Below are positions 35,634-47,591 of a DNA stretch of 60,000 nt, one piece after another. The stretch is from the NCBI RefSeq assembly GCF_964340395.1, contig NC_135558.1:12315001-12375000 (forward strand), written 5' to 3'. The notes beneath the pieces were generated by a model that worked only from the letters and a program-made list of their open reading frames with translations, searched no databases and had not been told where the DNA came from. A program made the translations under genes and the position numbers. Source of the DNA: Glandiceps talaboti (Eukaryota > Hemichordata > Enteropneusta > Spengelidae). Position 1 is the first letter of the stretch. Every line of letters begins with the position of its first letter.

Positions 35634-35917
35634 TGTACTACTTAAATCTGCCTGGATAATTTCTATGATGGTTTTTAGAAAGTCTCGGTACCTCCTCCTG
35701 AAATAGAATGAATTATAATATATCTAGTGAAAATGATGTGCCACGATTCGCTAGAATCAGTCACGTGATATAAAAATAGAATGACTTTCCCTAGGGAAAT
35801 AGTTCCATCAACTTTTACATGGTCACGTGACCACCACGAGTTCACAGCAGGTCAAAATGGCAGCTTCTGAGGATGTCGTCTGCCATCGCGAGTTCACAGC
35901 ATGAGGTATATTATAAA

Positions 35918-36109
35918 ACACATATTGCCTGGCCTATATTCGGGCTATATAGCACCCGTTCATTACCCCCTCGTGACTGTGAGTTACCAGAATCACATGC
36001 TATTTCCCTCGGCCTTCGGCCTCGGGAAATAGCATGTGATTCTGGTAACTCACAGTCCCTCGGGTGTAATACACGGGTGCTATAGCCCTCATGGCCAGGC
36101 AATATGTGT
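35918..36109. mobile_element. 192-bp fold-back MITE
   Basis: Long inverted arms run from ACACATATTGCCTGGCC to GGCCAGGCAATATGTGT. They pair almost fully and meet at CTCGGCCTTCGGCCTCGG. It lies about 0.6 kb upstream of gene B. The superfamily is unassigned. Confidence 0.9.
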
Positions 36110-36131
36110 TCAATAACGAACATACGAATAT

Positions 36132-36267
36132 GTTATTTGCCAAATACCGTTCCATATCTCGCTGCGAGAGGTTGTTTTTCCGGTAGTTACGGAGAGTCGG
36201 AGGCGAGCCGTTATACCGGAAAAATTACCCCGAGCAGCAAGATGTGGAACGGTATTTGGCAAATAAC
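36132..36267. mobile_element. 136-bp MITE with ~22-bp terminal inverted repeats
   Basis: GTTATTTGCCAAATACCGTT at the left is inverted as AACGGTATTTGGCAAATAAC at the right. The interior is GC-richer (GAGTCGGAGGCGAGCCG). It sits 22 bases from the preceding MITE. Confidence 0.9.
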
Positions 36268-37800
36268 TTACTTATACATCACCTGCGACAACGAATTCAA
36301 TTTTCGAATGTCTAGAAATGCTGTTTCATTTCAAAACAGAATCACTTCCGCGTTATACTTTTGAGCGTATCACGCACCTCTCTGATGACTGCAGTGCGGA
36401 TGTTTACATATCAGGCCTTAACTTTATCATCCAATCAGAGTGCGCGTTTGCTCAGTAGTATGACGCAATGCTTACTATTTGCATATCACTCAGAGATAAA
36501 TTCAAACTTATAACCTTCAGCAGAAAAATGAGTGCGTCTTTGTTTTGCGCGCTGAATTCCATTAAATGTACAGAAATGTTCGTGATATGCTTTGCTGATC
36601 TAGTTAAGCAGAAATTACACCCGCTGTGGCGGTAATTTTGATATCCTTCATAAATTTAGAATTCGTGTTTACGATCGCGTGACGACCGTGCGTTCTGCGT
36701 GGAATTTTTGACGGTTTCCGTTCAGTTCAAAGATTTGTTACAATGTATACAACGATGACATTTCGTACGGTTGACAATAAATTTGGCATTTGGAAATGTT
36801 GGTTTGATATAGCTACATTTCTAGATATCTTCTCGGTTTGTTTACAAGGAGACGTGTAGTGATCACGTGATAACAACAAGCAAAAATACTGAAAAATACG
36901 CCTGTGTGTATCTACAGGGCTCTCGACCAATCAGAATGCGAGATTGGGGACAGGTGACGTATAAGTCGGGTTATTTGTTCATACATCAATGATAAAACAG
37001 CGTAGACGACAAGGCTGATTTTGTCTTGGCTGTTTAGTTAATGCCATTAAGTCACTACAACCGCTTTCTCCACTCTACATCGCACGACTGATCCAATAAA
37101 TAACACAAACCAAATTATAGAAATTAGCCATGAACAGACCTCTGTGCACTGGGGTAGGGAATTATGGGATTGGAGTCGGCCCAGTTACCTATGCTGATGT
37201 AACCTGCTGTGCCCCTATCTATCAGTTTGTCTATTATTTCCACCCGATCCGTCTATTGTTTCTACCTGCTGTGTGCATGTGACATGTAAGGTCGAAACAA
37301 TTATTTTATATTCTTGACTGGTAGATGGGGCCCATGGTACTGTACTGCAATGGTGACATGTCGCTATTGGGCGCTCCAATTCGTGATTTCTTACACCGGC
37401 CTCGGTTCGGTTCATGGCTAATTTAAATAATTGTATTTCTCTTATATTTACAGATGTAGGGTACAGAAAGTGACTTTTTGTGATTCACTGGATAGCATCT
37501 AACGAAGATAGGATAAAGATCAGACTTGCGTTTACGTGTTCCTCCAACCCAGTTATTTTTTTATATCAAATAACCAAAGATATATTCACTAAAGATTGAT
37601 CGATTACTTATGTATGGAAAGACACTGTATCTCTGATAGTAAGTGGTCAATATTATCTGTAGTTAGGGTGAAAGCGCGGTTTTGAATCTGTTACCATGCT
37701 AAACTGTACTAGTTGCAACTACTGGAGTACCAATTTCCGATGAGACAATCACAATTATATATTCATTTAAAATTGTTAAAATAGCAATAGACATTATACA
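36268..37800. other. Upstream region of gene B, unassigned
   Basis: No gene, array or long repeat was recognised. Confidence 0.45.
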
Positions 37801-39945
37801 TGTTGATCAGCGGTTGATATTATCCATAACCAGTACAGAAACAGACTGAAATCGAGATCACCGTTGAGGGCGCTGATGTGTGGATGTGGAACAAATCAAG
37901 ATTTACCTTATGTAGAGCTACAAAATATACATTTACCCACAGGTCGATTATGCAATGCTGTTGACTGATGTGTATGATATTATTATTAAGATATTGTACC
38001 AAACAATCGCATATTCAGACACAATTATTGTTATTGGGCAATGTATGTCGGATGGTATATAAATATATATTTTTTTAAATATAGGAACTAACTCATAGGT
38101 TTGCGTTCTGTCGTTGGAAATAAAAGCATGGATGTATTTAGAATTTGCGAATAACTGCATAACTAGAGTAAGTACAACCATGGAAGTATGTGGGTTATAC
38201 TTTCATGGTACAACTGACTTAGAGAGAACCATAGCACGCCTGAACGATGAATGAGCGGACCATGGTATAAAACTATTCTAAAAGCGTGCAGTCAGAAAAT
38301 GAGGTAAGTTATGTCATGGAGAGAGACTTTCACTACCGTGTATGGTTACGTAAGATAAGACAGTAGTAAAATCGGTGACAAAAGAAGGTAACTATACGCT
38401 CTGTTTTTTTTGGTGAATGTATTTGAATGACTGAAAGAGAAAGCAAAACAAAAGTAATGCAAATACATGTACTAGCATTATTATCTGACGTGCACAGACA
38501 AGGTACATGTCACTGTACATGCCATATGCCCTAGTGTTTCATAAGCAAAGGCTCATTATAGCTTTGAGCCAGTATGGCTAACCTGAAATCAATTTGTCTG
38601 TCTGAAATCAATTCAGTCTGGGAGGTCTTCCAAGGAAGACAGTTTGGCAACGCAATCTGAACAATTTCAACTCTACATTTGATAATGATTTGTGAATTTT
38701 ACATTAACAAAAACTATTGGAAACATAAAACTATACCTCAACAAAACATACACTTTTATTGACATACATACCTATGTATAATGCCTTATCCTTAGCAAAT
38801 GTTTAGTGTAATCGGCTTTGGTAAAAGTGTACACACTTCATTACACCATCAAGGTACATGGAATGATCACCATGTTAGGTTGCATTTTTAAAGGAAATCT
38901 ACTAAGGTGTCTAGGAGCTAGCTCAAGTACATTTACCATTGAGGTCGAATGACGTCATTTTATCTATATTTTAATCATTTAATCCCTATCTTCACCAGAA
39001 GCTGGACAAATATTAAACCACCTACTCGACTTGTGATTCCTTGGGCTACTTTTGTTATATAAATGTATTTGCAGTTGCCTTCCTTCCATCGGTTGTAGCT
39101 AAAATAATGTACATTCTTGCCGCTACAAATGGCAAACAAATTGTGTCAATAATTGAAAAGTGTCCAAGTTTTTCACCAGGTTGAGGTGTGTAGTCACGAA
39201 GATGTAAGCCATTTTTGTACACATTTACTACAGGACATGTACATGTACACCTTCAACGATGAACACACTGGGAGCGCACAAGTGCAGGAATATACATAAA
39301 AGTATGCGAGTGAGCGTCCAGCCAGGAACCCCGTCTGTCCTATGACAAAGCCAGTTATTGAACCAGCTGCAGTGTGTTTGTCTTGTAGTTTTTTCTCAGG
39401 TATCACGACAAGCAGTCGGTACTAATACACGATATGACTGCAATAGTCTCTAATGATCTCTGATCACTCACCTTTGTTTACAGGTGCCCTACTCAAATGT
39501 GCTAATAACTCGAGAGCAATTTCGTGGGAGCTGAGACGTGATGGTCCGAGATAAAACCACGCATGGACAAGGGTTGTACTATCATCAGCAGGCGAAACGA
39601 ATTAATAGAACATGTACTATCGATCGTTGTCTATTTTGGATTACGTGATATATGCAAATAATATTGACGATAAACAATAGTCGATGCATGGTCCCTTCCA
39701 TAGTCTATGGGTGGCAGTATAACATTGTATACCGTTCTTTTCTCAACTAAACCTAAGTTGGAGTGACCCTAAAACGAAAAATGACAACCCAAGATGACAG
39801 AAAACGAATGACAGCCGCTTTACAGTATGTAATCAGTGGAATGACACCCTGCACTGTTAAACACAAAAAAAATTGCCCATGTTGGGATAATAAAGAGATA
39901 ATAAAGATGTATTGAATTGTATTGTATTGTATTGTGTTGTATTGA
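37800..39945. repeat. Paralogous upstream block (gene B side)
   Basis: This non-coding sequence matches the region upstream of gene C (47840-49350 joined to 52864-54000). It shows that the duplicated unit included several kilobases of 5' flank. It ends in the retroelement tail with a short TATTG array (39905-39945). Confidence 0.85.
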
Positions 39946-40284
39946 TATCACGAAATAATCAACGGATGTAAAGAGCGCCCACAACGACGAATCTGTCCGT
40001 TCAATGATAAGGTCTCCTTTTTGCCGGAGGGACGGCATACAAATTGCACTGGAGAGGTTCACATTTTCCATGCAAACGTTTTGGAGAGGGTCACTTTTTA
40101 GCGTAATGATATATTTGATTCCATATATTCCAATAACAGGAGAGGGACGGTCAGTAATTATAGAGCATGGTCTTGGGTAAGGTCAATAAATTCCATGCAC
40201 GCCGTGACCAAAGAAAACACCGGCACCTTCCAGTCCCTGGCTTGTTTCCTGGTTTGCGATATATTGATAATTATAAACTGTCTT

Positions 40285-43200
40285 CTAGTCATCACATCGA
40301 CCAGTTGTCATACTTAATGCATCTATCAAATATTCGTCAGTGGTGTATCTGGCCTGTGTTGTCACCTGAAAGCAATGTGCATGGAAAATGGTAGATAAAT
40401 ACAGTTATTGAGTAAAATACAAGAACCACATAAAGATTTGCACACCAGACCCTATTTTGTATAGTTATGGCATGTATATGTACATGTGTATATGTACATG
40501 TGCCAATGGGAAATGTCCTGTCAGATTTATTTCTGCCTTCTGTCTTTGAATATATGCAGTTTGACTTCTTGACAAGATTTCACAGTTGTGTAATATGTAA
40601 GTTGATAGCAGTAATCAAAACAAGTGTAGTGAAGGTGGTGATAAATCTGACTGGTGTTTTCCTTTATCTGAATCCTATGATTGTACAAACTGGGATTCCT
40701 CTACATTTCTTTTTAATGGACTAATTTAGTTTATAACACAGCGAGTCGTTTTCATACAGCCTTTAGTGATTGGCTTAGACCACCTCACATGGTATGGATT
40801 CGTGACCCATTGTGACCTCAATTTGCATACAGAGGGCAACACTTTTTTATTTTTCCCTAGGGCACTATTACAGGGCACACAGGAGATGTACCGATGATTT
40901 GTTTTTGCTCTGAAAATATTATATGTATCATATGTTTACATTATTTGTCAACTACGTGTAACAGAATATTGCCGTAGAGTTATAGTAAAGGTCAGCACAT
41001 CTAATAGTAGTATCATTGGTAGGGGAGATTTTTGAGTGTTAATGCTATTTTAGACTATCTTGCTGGCAAACATTTCACATCTTAAAAGACAATATCATCT
41101 CAAATTAGCATAGGGTGAAAATATTTAAGAAAAGTTTAATACCATTATGACAGTAAAAAAGTTGGTGCATCTGATTGTTGGTTGAATGCATGAGTGACGT
41201 CTGGAGGTGAGGGAGTCCTCAGGGTTTCCCCCTGGCAGATCTGGAGTTTTTTTGTTTCTATTAAGGCAATATTTAGGTTATTCATAGCCTTTGACAAGTT
41301 TGAGGTAATATTTCCAAGCTTCGAAAAGCTAACGTAAATGTTAATTTCCCTTGTCACATAAAAATGGGCCTGTAACATTGGTATAGGGCCGGGCACTAAT
41401 ATTGCATGTATAGTAAAGTCACTGATATGTTAGAGAACTTTAGGTGGCCATACCTACATGTAGTGTATAAAAGAAACTGGAATCTGATGAGATGTGGTGA
41501 TTTGTAGTTTTGATAACATGTAGTGTCCAAAATAGAAAGTGTATTAACCCCTTCTGACAAGTTCATACTGAAGAGTAGAACAATTTAGATTATCTTCTTT
41601 TATAGACTATGTATCATGAAGATTACCATTACCAAACGTTCAAGTTCGCCTTTGCCCCAAAGTGTAATATAAGTGAAGCATTGATTGTGAAACAGCCAAG
41701 CATTTACATGACATGTTCTTTAACTAGTGTGGTAGCTAGCTATGTAATACATGTATATGTATATGTATATGTATAATAATGTTTGAACTCTTACATGAAG
41801 TAATCTTAAAGAATTTGTGAAAGCAACAGGGACAAGAACAAATATTTACATGTACCACATTTCAGACAAGGCTATATGCCATTTGTAGAAAAGGATTGTT
41901 TGGTTATTCCATCACAATTCAAAAAACAATGACCCCTCCCCCATCCACAATTTTCAAAACAGCATGACCCCCGACTGCCAATTTCAAAAACAGCGTGAAC
42001 TCCACCCACCCCCGGTCGAGGAAACTGACCGGTCCCTTATTACAATTGACAGTTGTACACCGCCAACCACATGTGCTCACTGTAACTGCATCGACTGGAA
42101 TGAGTCTTATTTTGAACTAAGAAGTAGATCTACATATTTAGGAATCAACTCACCTGAAAATATTCCCATTCCCCTGTGGTATAGCTAGCAACGTACGATC
42201 CATTAGTTGTATTCTGAACTTCTATGTTTGAAATATTGGAACCCATTTTTGAGATATAAATATCTAACGATTTTCTGTCCTTGGACGATATTGCTTTGTG
42301 ATAGTACACTTTTATGCACTGTTCTCCGTTGCCAGTCTTTCCAGATTCGAAAGAGCCAAGGGGGTCCTTGGTGCCTATAGTACGAGATGAAAAATTATTG
42401 ATGGCCACCAACATGAACAGCATTTGCAGCATGGTTATTCGACTGTTAGAAATTTCGCAATCTGATCAAAATGTAATGAGGTGAATACGGCTCGATGTCT
42501 TTATTTATCTCCATTAACTTCGTTTACTGTAGTTTGTTTTCGATTTTGTTGTTCCGGGAGTAAGCGCTTTAACGACGACGATCACCCCCCAGAACCACGA
42601 AACCGAAAACAAACGACAAAAAACCAGTGGTTTGAGAATAAACGGAGAGGAGACAGAGATAATAAAGAAAATGCGTCGTATTCACCACATCAGATTTTTA
42701 ACAGATTGGTGATTTTCGATACATGCATCTGAAAGTTTGATGTGTGATTTTTATAATATTCACTGAGCATAAGACCTGGATGACTTGAAGCAAACGATAA
42801 TTCAACGAGTAACACTGGAGTAAGGCATTTTCTCCACATTCTACACTCATTTATAGCATTCATATCAAGTGTAAAACTATAATGTTTGAAAAGGTTTTAT
42901 TTACAAGCCTAGCATGTGATCTTACAGATGTGGTCAATTAGCAAGTGAAACAGTATACTTTTACACTTGATATGGGTGCTATAAACGATTGTGGTACATA
43001 CAGAAAACACTTTACATAAAAAACTCTCTTTTATCAAAATATATGTTATATCCTTACCTTTAACCAAGGACGTGTAGGCACCTAGGCCGTGTGAGCCTCC
43101 AGCAAGTGCTAGGCCATCATCCATGGTAAACCAAGCTCCCAATTTATTACAAAACTTTTTGGCGTCTGTCACACGGGAACCGTGTTTTGCCAATAATTTG

Positions 43201-44629
43201 ATGGTTCCTTTTGTTAGTGTTTTACTTCTACCACCACATCCCTTAGATACAGCATCCCTAAGTTGGCGGAAATCTTGTAAGTCATTGTCAAATTCAGGTC
43301 CATACTGATGAATTTTGCTCCAAAGTGTTCTGTTGAATATTTGATAAAGTTTTAAATCAACATAATTCCATTTTCGTATTTTGTCTTTCATATCATCAGT
43401 GAGGGGTGTACGATTGCTTCTCACTCGACGGGCAATATATAATATATTTTCCATCTTCCAGCACATTATTCGCTTTAGTAATATCAAGGAATGGTCGTAG
43501 TATTCCGTGACAAACACCAAGTCCAACTCATTTGCTAGTCTGGAGAAGTATTCCTCCACAATATCTTCCATGTCGTGGTACCTATGATCCAACCCCAGAT
43601 GCCATGCTTGACTATTCCTTGCTATACACCAGTCACGACTCTTCCATACGTTATTTCTATAATATTCCGGCTTTTGTAAAAATTCCTTTAATTTTTCACC
43701 AGAGCTTAAATTTGAATGTTTATTAACATACTTGTACAAATTAAAAAAGTTAAAGGCGGACTCAAAATGTGCTAATGGCTCACGTACAATAGAAAGAAGA
43801 ATGGTTTGTGGAGCCCTTTCTATTACTTTCATCTGCGTTGGATTAACAGCAGCGAAGTTTAAAGTTTGGCCAGCCGTTGCAACGAGAGTCCTATCTTCCC
43901 GCCTAGTTCCCATCACGGGAAGGGAAGCACCGGGAGAATTTTCGCCGTGGATTAGATATGTTTCTAAGTTTCCCATGTAACCTTTACCATTGTGGAATAT
44001 ATTAATCCACTGCAAAGGAAGGTGATTCTGTTTCCCAAATCTGTCTAATATCGTGACGAGAGTTGAACCACCCGTTTTACGGTTAAAGATATAGGCGACA
44101 TCCTTGAGGGGAGAACACGTTTTTGCATAAGTTGTCAGATTTGTCAACCTTGGCATTTCAGGTAATTTGGTTTGGGATGTTGTGACGTCACTACTAGTTG
44201 TGGAAAAGTTTGAATTTGAAGGTCCGGTGGTGGCTTTACTTGGTAGAAATGTGTGAATGAATTTCCTGTAAAGAAAATTATTTAAAAATCAGGCTCTGTG
44301 AAGATAGAACATTTCTGTTTGAGAACTAGCAGGAGGCCTGAGCAGAAAATGCGGGGACCACGAAAAGAAATGATGGTGTGACATGGTGGTGGGCTTGACA
44401 ATTCTGATGGTCTGGCAAGAAACATTTTGCTCATGGTTTGAACCAAATTAAACCGTGTGGTTGTTTACAGTACATTTGCAAAAATACTTCAAGTTGCTAC
44501 TTCACCACAATAAGTTACGAAGTCTATATTCAATTTTGAGGCGGGTGACTACAATGAGAAGGTGTTTGTGTGTGTTAATCTCTCTAGAGAACTCTCAAGT
44601 ATCTATAAGTATGTGTCAATGTCTGTCTT

Positions 44630-44674
<45 letters not shown>

Positions 44675-44977
44675 GACTGTCTGCCTGCCTGCCTGCCTGC
44701 CTGCCTGTCTGCCTGTGTATGTATGTATGTATGTATGTATGTATGTATGTATGTATGTATGTATGTATGTATTCAGGGGTTTACCTAACATGTCTGAAGC
44801 TTGCCAATAAATACCTCGATAATAAAATGGTATTCGAAACGTTGGATTTTACATCTATTTATACGGACTCACTTACAAGTTCCATATGCATTTCTATGTA
44901 TGTATATGTACATGTATGTCCGTACGTATGTATATGTCGTCTGTCTGTCTGTCTGTCTGTCTCTGTTTCTCTTGCTC

Positions 44978-45009
<32 letters not shown>

Positions 45010-45340
45010 TCTCTCTCTCTCACACACACACACTCACTCTCTCTCACACATACACACACACACACTCTCTCTCTCACACACACACACACACATACATACA
45101 CACTCACTCACTCACTCTCTCTCTCACACATACACACACACTCACTCACTCACTCTCTCTCTCACACACACACACTCACTCTCTCTCTCACACACACATA
45201 CACACACACTCGCTCACTCACTCTCTCACATACACACATACACACACACACTCACTCACTCTCACACACATACATACACACACACACACTCACTCACTCT
45301 CTCTCTCTCTCACACATACACACACACACTCACTCACTCA

Positions 45341-45400
<60 letters not shown>

Positions 45401-46077
45401 GGAGAATTAATATATACTTACAGAGATGAATACGGAGGATTTACCCAGGAATCAATGGAACCTATGCGGGAAAGATAAACCACGATGGTCATACCAACCA
45501 AACACGCAAACAAGAAATAGATTTTAGCCTGTAAAAATGGAGTAAGAAGCTATATTCAGTCAATCTTGCTATCTTTAAAGTTTAAGACCCCAAAAAAATG
45601 TTTCTGGTCAGCGCGCATCAAAATACCCTCGCGTCGGCCCTCTTTCATGTTTGTCGAGCCCATGCAGTCTGCAGATCGGGGGGTGGGGGGGGGGAGAGAG
45701 AGAGAGAAACACGAAACACGAACACGAAACACAAACATAACCCTCCCTACTTCAGTGAAGACAACTGCAGAGCCAATCATGAACAAGCAAATGAAATCTG
45801 CCCCACATATGCACATATAACTGCCATAAAGCAGATTGAGTGACAGGTCTGTTGAGAATAAAAGAAAAAAATATTCGCGTCGTCGCTCCACTTTAGACAA
45901 ACTGTCCTGACCTGAAACAACTTTTTTTGGCCTATCGTGTAGTTTATTATTGATTTCTGCGTGGTTCGCTCAAAAAGTCAGTGAACGATAACTTAAAACG
46001 AGCTGTAGCTTTTCTAGCTCTAACAGTATCCGAATTCTTACCTTGATGAGTCTTGAGGGTGAGTTCGAAATAGTCAT
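40285..46077 (-). CDS. Gal3ST gene C: galactose-3-O-sulfotransferase-like with C-terminal extension (complete)
   Basis: The exons are 46042-46077 (MTISNSPSRLIK), 45422-45528 (anchor, AKIYFLFACLVGMTIVVYLS), 43058-44265 (catalytic), 42154-42374 and 40285-40365 (ends GRCDD, stop TAG). The predicted product has 550 residues and is a type II Golgi protein by plan. It has the shortest introns of the array. The gene is a mosaic: the middle of exon 3 is identical to B, the last part of exon 3 ([18 protein letters not shown]) resembles A and D, and exon 4 with its splice donor is identical to A over 200 bp. The PAPS loop reads KTGGSTL instead of KTGSTTL. A candidate TATA box lies at 46200-46210. Confidence 0.88.
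42154..42374 (-). CDS. Gene C exon 4: C-terminal extension module
   Basis: It encodes [20 protein letters not shown], then [20 protein letters not shown], three sequons in [15 protein letters not shown], and [15 protein letters not shown]. It is identical to gene A exon 4 in its last 171 bases. The module recalls the C-terminal half of a filamin-type Ig repeat (NGSY..SYT..G.W.YFQV), but that is only a resemblance. Confidence 0.87.
42375..43057. other. Intron 3 of gene C
   Basis: It matches intron 3 of D (57427-57990) and in part A (14152-14420). The SINE-like insert of A and D is missing here. The plus-strand frame at 42481 is conserved only as DNA. Confidence 0.6.
43058..44265 (-). CDS. Gene C exon 3: Gal3ST catalytic domain
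   Basis: It encodes residues 48-450: stem with Ser/Thr-rich GPSNSNFSTTSSDVTTSQ, then [17 protein letters not shown] (loop 111-117), [17 protein letters not shown] (VREP from 208), [19 protein letters not shown] and [17 protein letters not shown]. The loop's third small residue is Gly where A, B and D have Ser; the preceding Lys-Thr is kept. The 3' site is REPLAHFES instead of REPAANFES. The acceptor is TTTACAG and the donor GTAAGG. Confidence 0.92.
44625..45397 (+). repeat. Large compound microsatellite cluster beside exon 2 donor of gene C
   Basis: (CTGT)n and (CTGC)n at 44625-44712, (GTAT)n to about 44770, a unique spacer, then (CTGT)n and about 450 bases of alternating CA and CT blocks (44975-45397), ending 24 bases from the exon 2 boundary. 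The histidine- and serine/leucine-rich frames over it are spurious. Confidence 0.96.
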
Positions 46078-46199
46078 GGTTGCTAGTACATGGAAGGCGT
46101 AGAGTTCATGTGTTTACTGCATAACATAAAGCTATCCACTCCTGCGATGGCGTGTATTGCAGTATATTGCATTAGATCTAGACAGACTTCAGTGAACAA

Positions 46200-46210
46200 C
46201 CATATATAGG
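46200..46210 (-). promoter_or_regulatory. Candidate TATA box of gene C
   Basis: CCTATATATGG on the minus strand, about 125 bases before the ATG, is identical in sequence and spacing to the site before gene B. Confidence 0.5.
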
Positions 46211-46331
46211 AAGACTACCATTACTGTAAGTAGAGAATGTGTACAGTAAATTTGTAAGGCCGTGTCATGAATTTGTAATTACTGTGTGAGTACAGACATG
46301 ATGCTGTTTATACATGTCGCCAAACACCTAG

Positions 46332-47591
46332 CAGTACCGTAGCCTGCAGGGGGGGGCAGCTGCCCCCCCCCCCCTGATATTTTGGAAAAAAAGAATGAAA
46401 AAGCTACTTTTTGAATACATAGCGATGCTATTAAAATCGTTATTTGCGTGATGATTCCTAGCATTACATGCGCGATTTAAATGGATAGCTCACTAAAGTG
46501 ACTGTACACTGACTCATGGCTAATATGTATTATATCTTATATCGCTATTGTACACTGAATTACAATTCAGTGTACAAATTAAAAGTTAAAAATTGTAACT
46601 TTTTGCAGCAAATTAAAAATTCTTTGCGCGGGATAGTACAAAAGAAGTGCGCACATGCACTGTGTATTTTCTGCGAGTAACAGTAGTCTTGAAAGTCTCC
46701 TTTATTTGAAGATAGCAAGTCGCAATTATAATGTCAGCCAGTGAAATTCAAAAAAAGATATGGAAAAGGTCGTTCAACGTGAGGTTGCCTGCTATGCTGC
46801 ATGCAGTGACTCCGAAGAAGCGCTCGATCTCATTTACATCTTGTTCCTTATATTAAAACATTTCATGCTGATAAAACGGCAGATATCTTTTTGGAATATT
46901 TGGTGGCCCTGAAAAAAACTATTAAACTAGGTACGCAGTTTAAGATCCACTATTTGAAGATATTTCTTTCAATAATTGTGTTCGACGTTGTCTTTGGTTA
47001 AAATGATGTTTGATATAATTATCTCATTGCACACCGACACTAGCGTTATTCCGCAATTCATTTTGAAGCGACAATTTGCTATGGAAAGAATGGCCCTGAA
47101 TTTGTAAACAGAGCTGTACCTTCGACATCAAAATCCAAACTTCAATTTCCATTATAATAATAATGACAAGGAGAATTCACTGAGTTCATCTTGGATTCCG
47201 ACATAAACGAGGCCATAACAGTTTTGGGAGTTGGGTAGAGAAAGTGATTATTTTGTTGTGTACTTATTTGAGAAAGCACCATCCATTTTTTTTTACTTTG
47301 AATGTGACATCTTTTCGGCAACTACTTTGAAAGATACAACATTAGGCCAGAAAAAATGAAAAAGCTGTTCAACCTACCCATATATTTTTTTCTGGCGATG
47401 GGCAATATATCCTCATGCGGGCTTCGCATTTTTTTTTCAAAATTAAGGATATTTCTTTATATTTTCTGAATAGTAACAATATACATTTGAGTCTTTTCCA
47501 AATAATATAATATCTTATACAGTGGTTTACCTGGTTCTGATGTTGCATACAAGCATGAATTGGGATTAAATATCCAATATGCACTAAAAAC
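46332..47591. mobile_element. 1.26-kb interspersed element upstream of gene C
   Basis: It is an inverse copy of the element at 33615-34858. It starts CAGTACCGTAGCCTGCAGG followed by the G/CAGCTG/C palindrome. It contains an extra 14-bp hairpin (46548-46577) not present in the B copy. It is inserted about 120 bases upstream of the candidate TATA box of C. Confidence 0.82.

Noticed and set aside
42481-42732. Plus-strand frames beginning MNTAR in genes C (42481) and D (57532)
   Set aside because: They lie in intron 3, frames are not kept in A, and similarity is explained by duplication of the whole locus.
44719-45478. A 236-codon plus-strand frame with His-Thr and Ser-Leu repeats
   Set aside because: It is entirely produced by CA/CT microsatellites and is antisense to gene C exon 2 at its end.
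45556-45900. 114-codon minus-strand frame in intron 1 of gene C
   Set aside because: It sits in duplicated intron sequence; the B copy differs by frameshifts and a tandem duplication.
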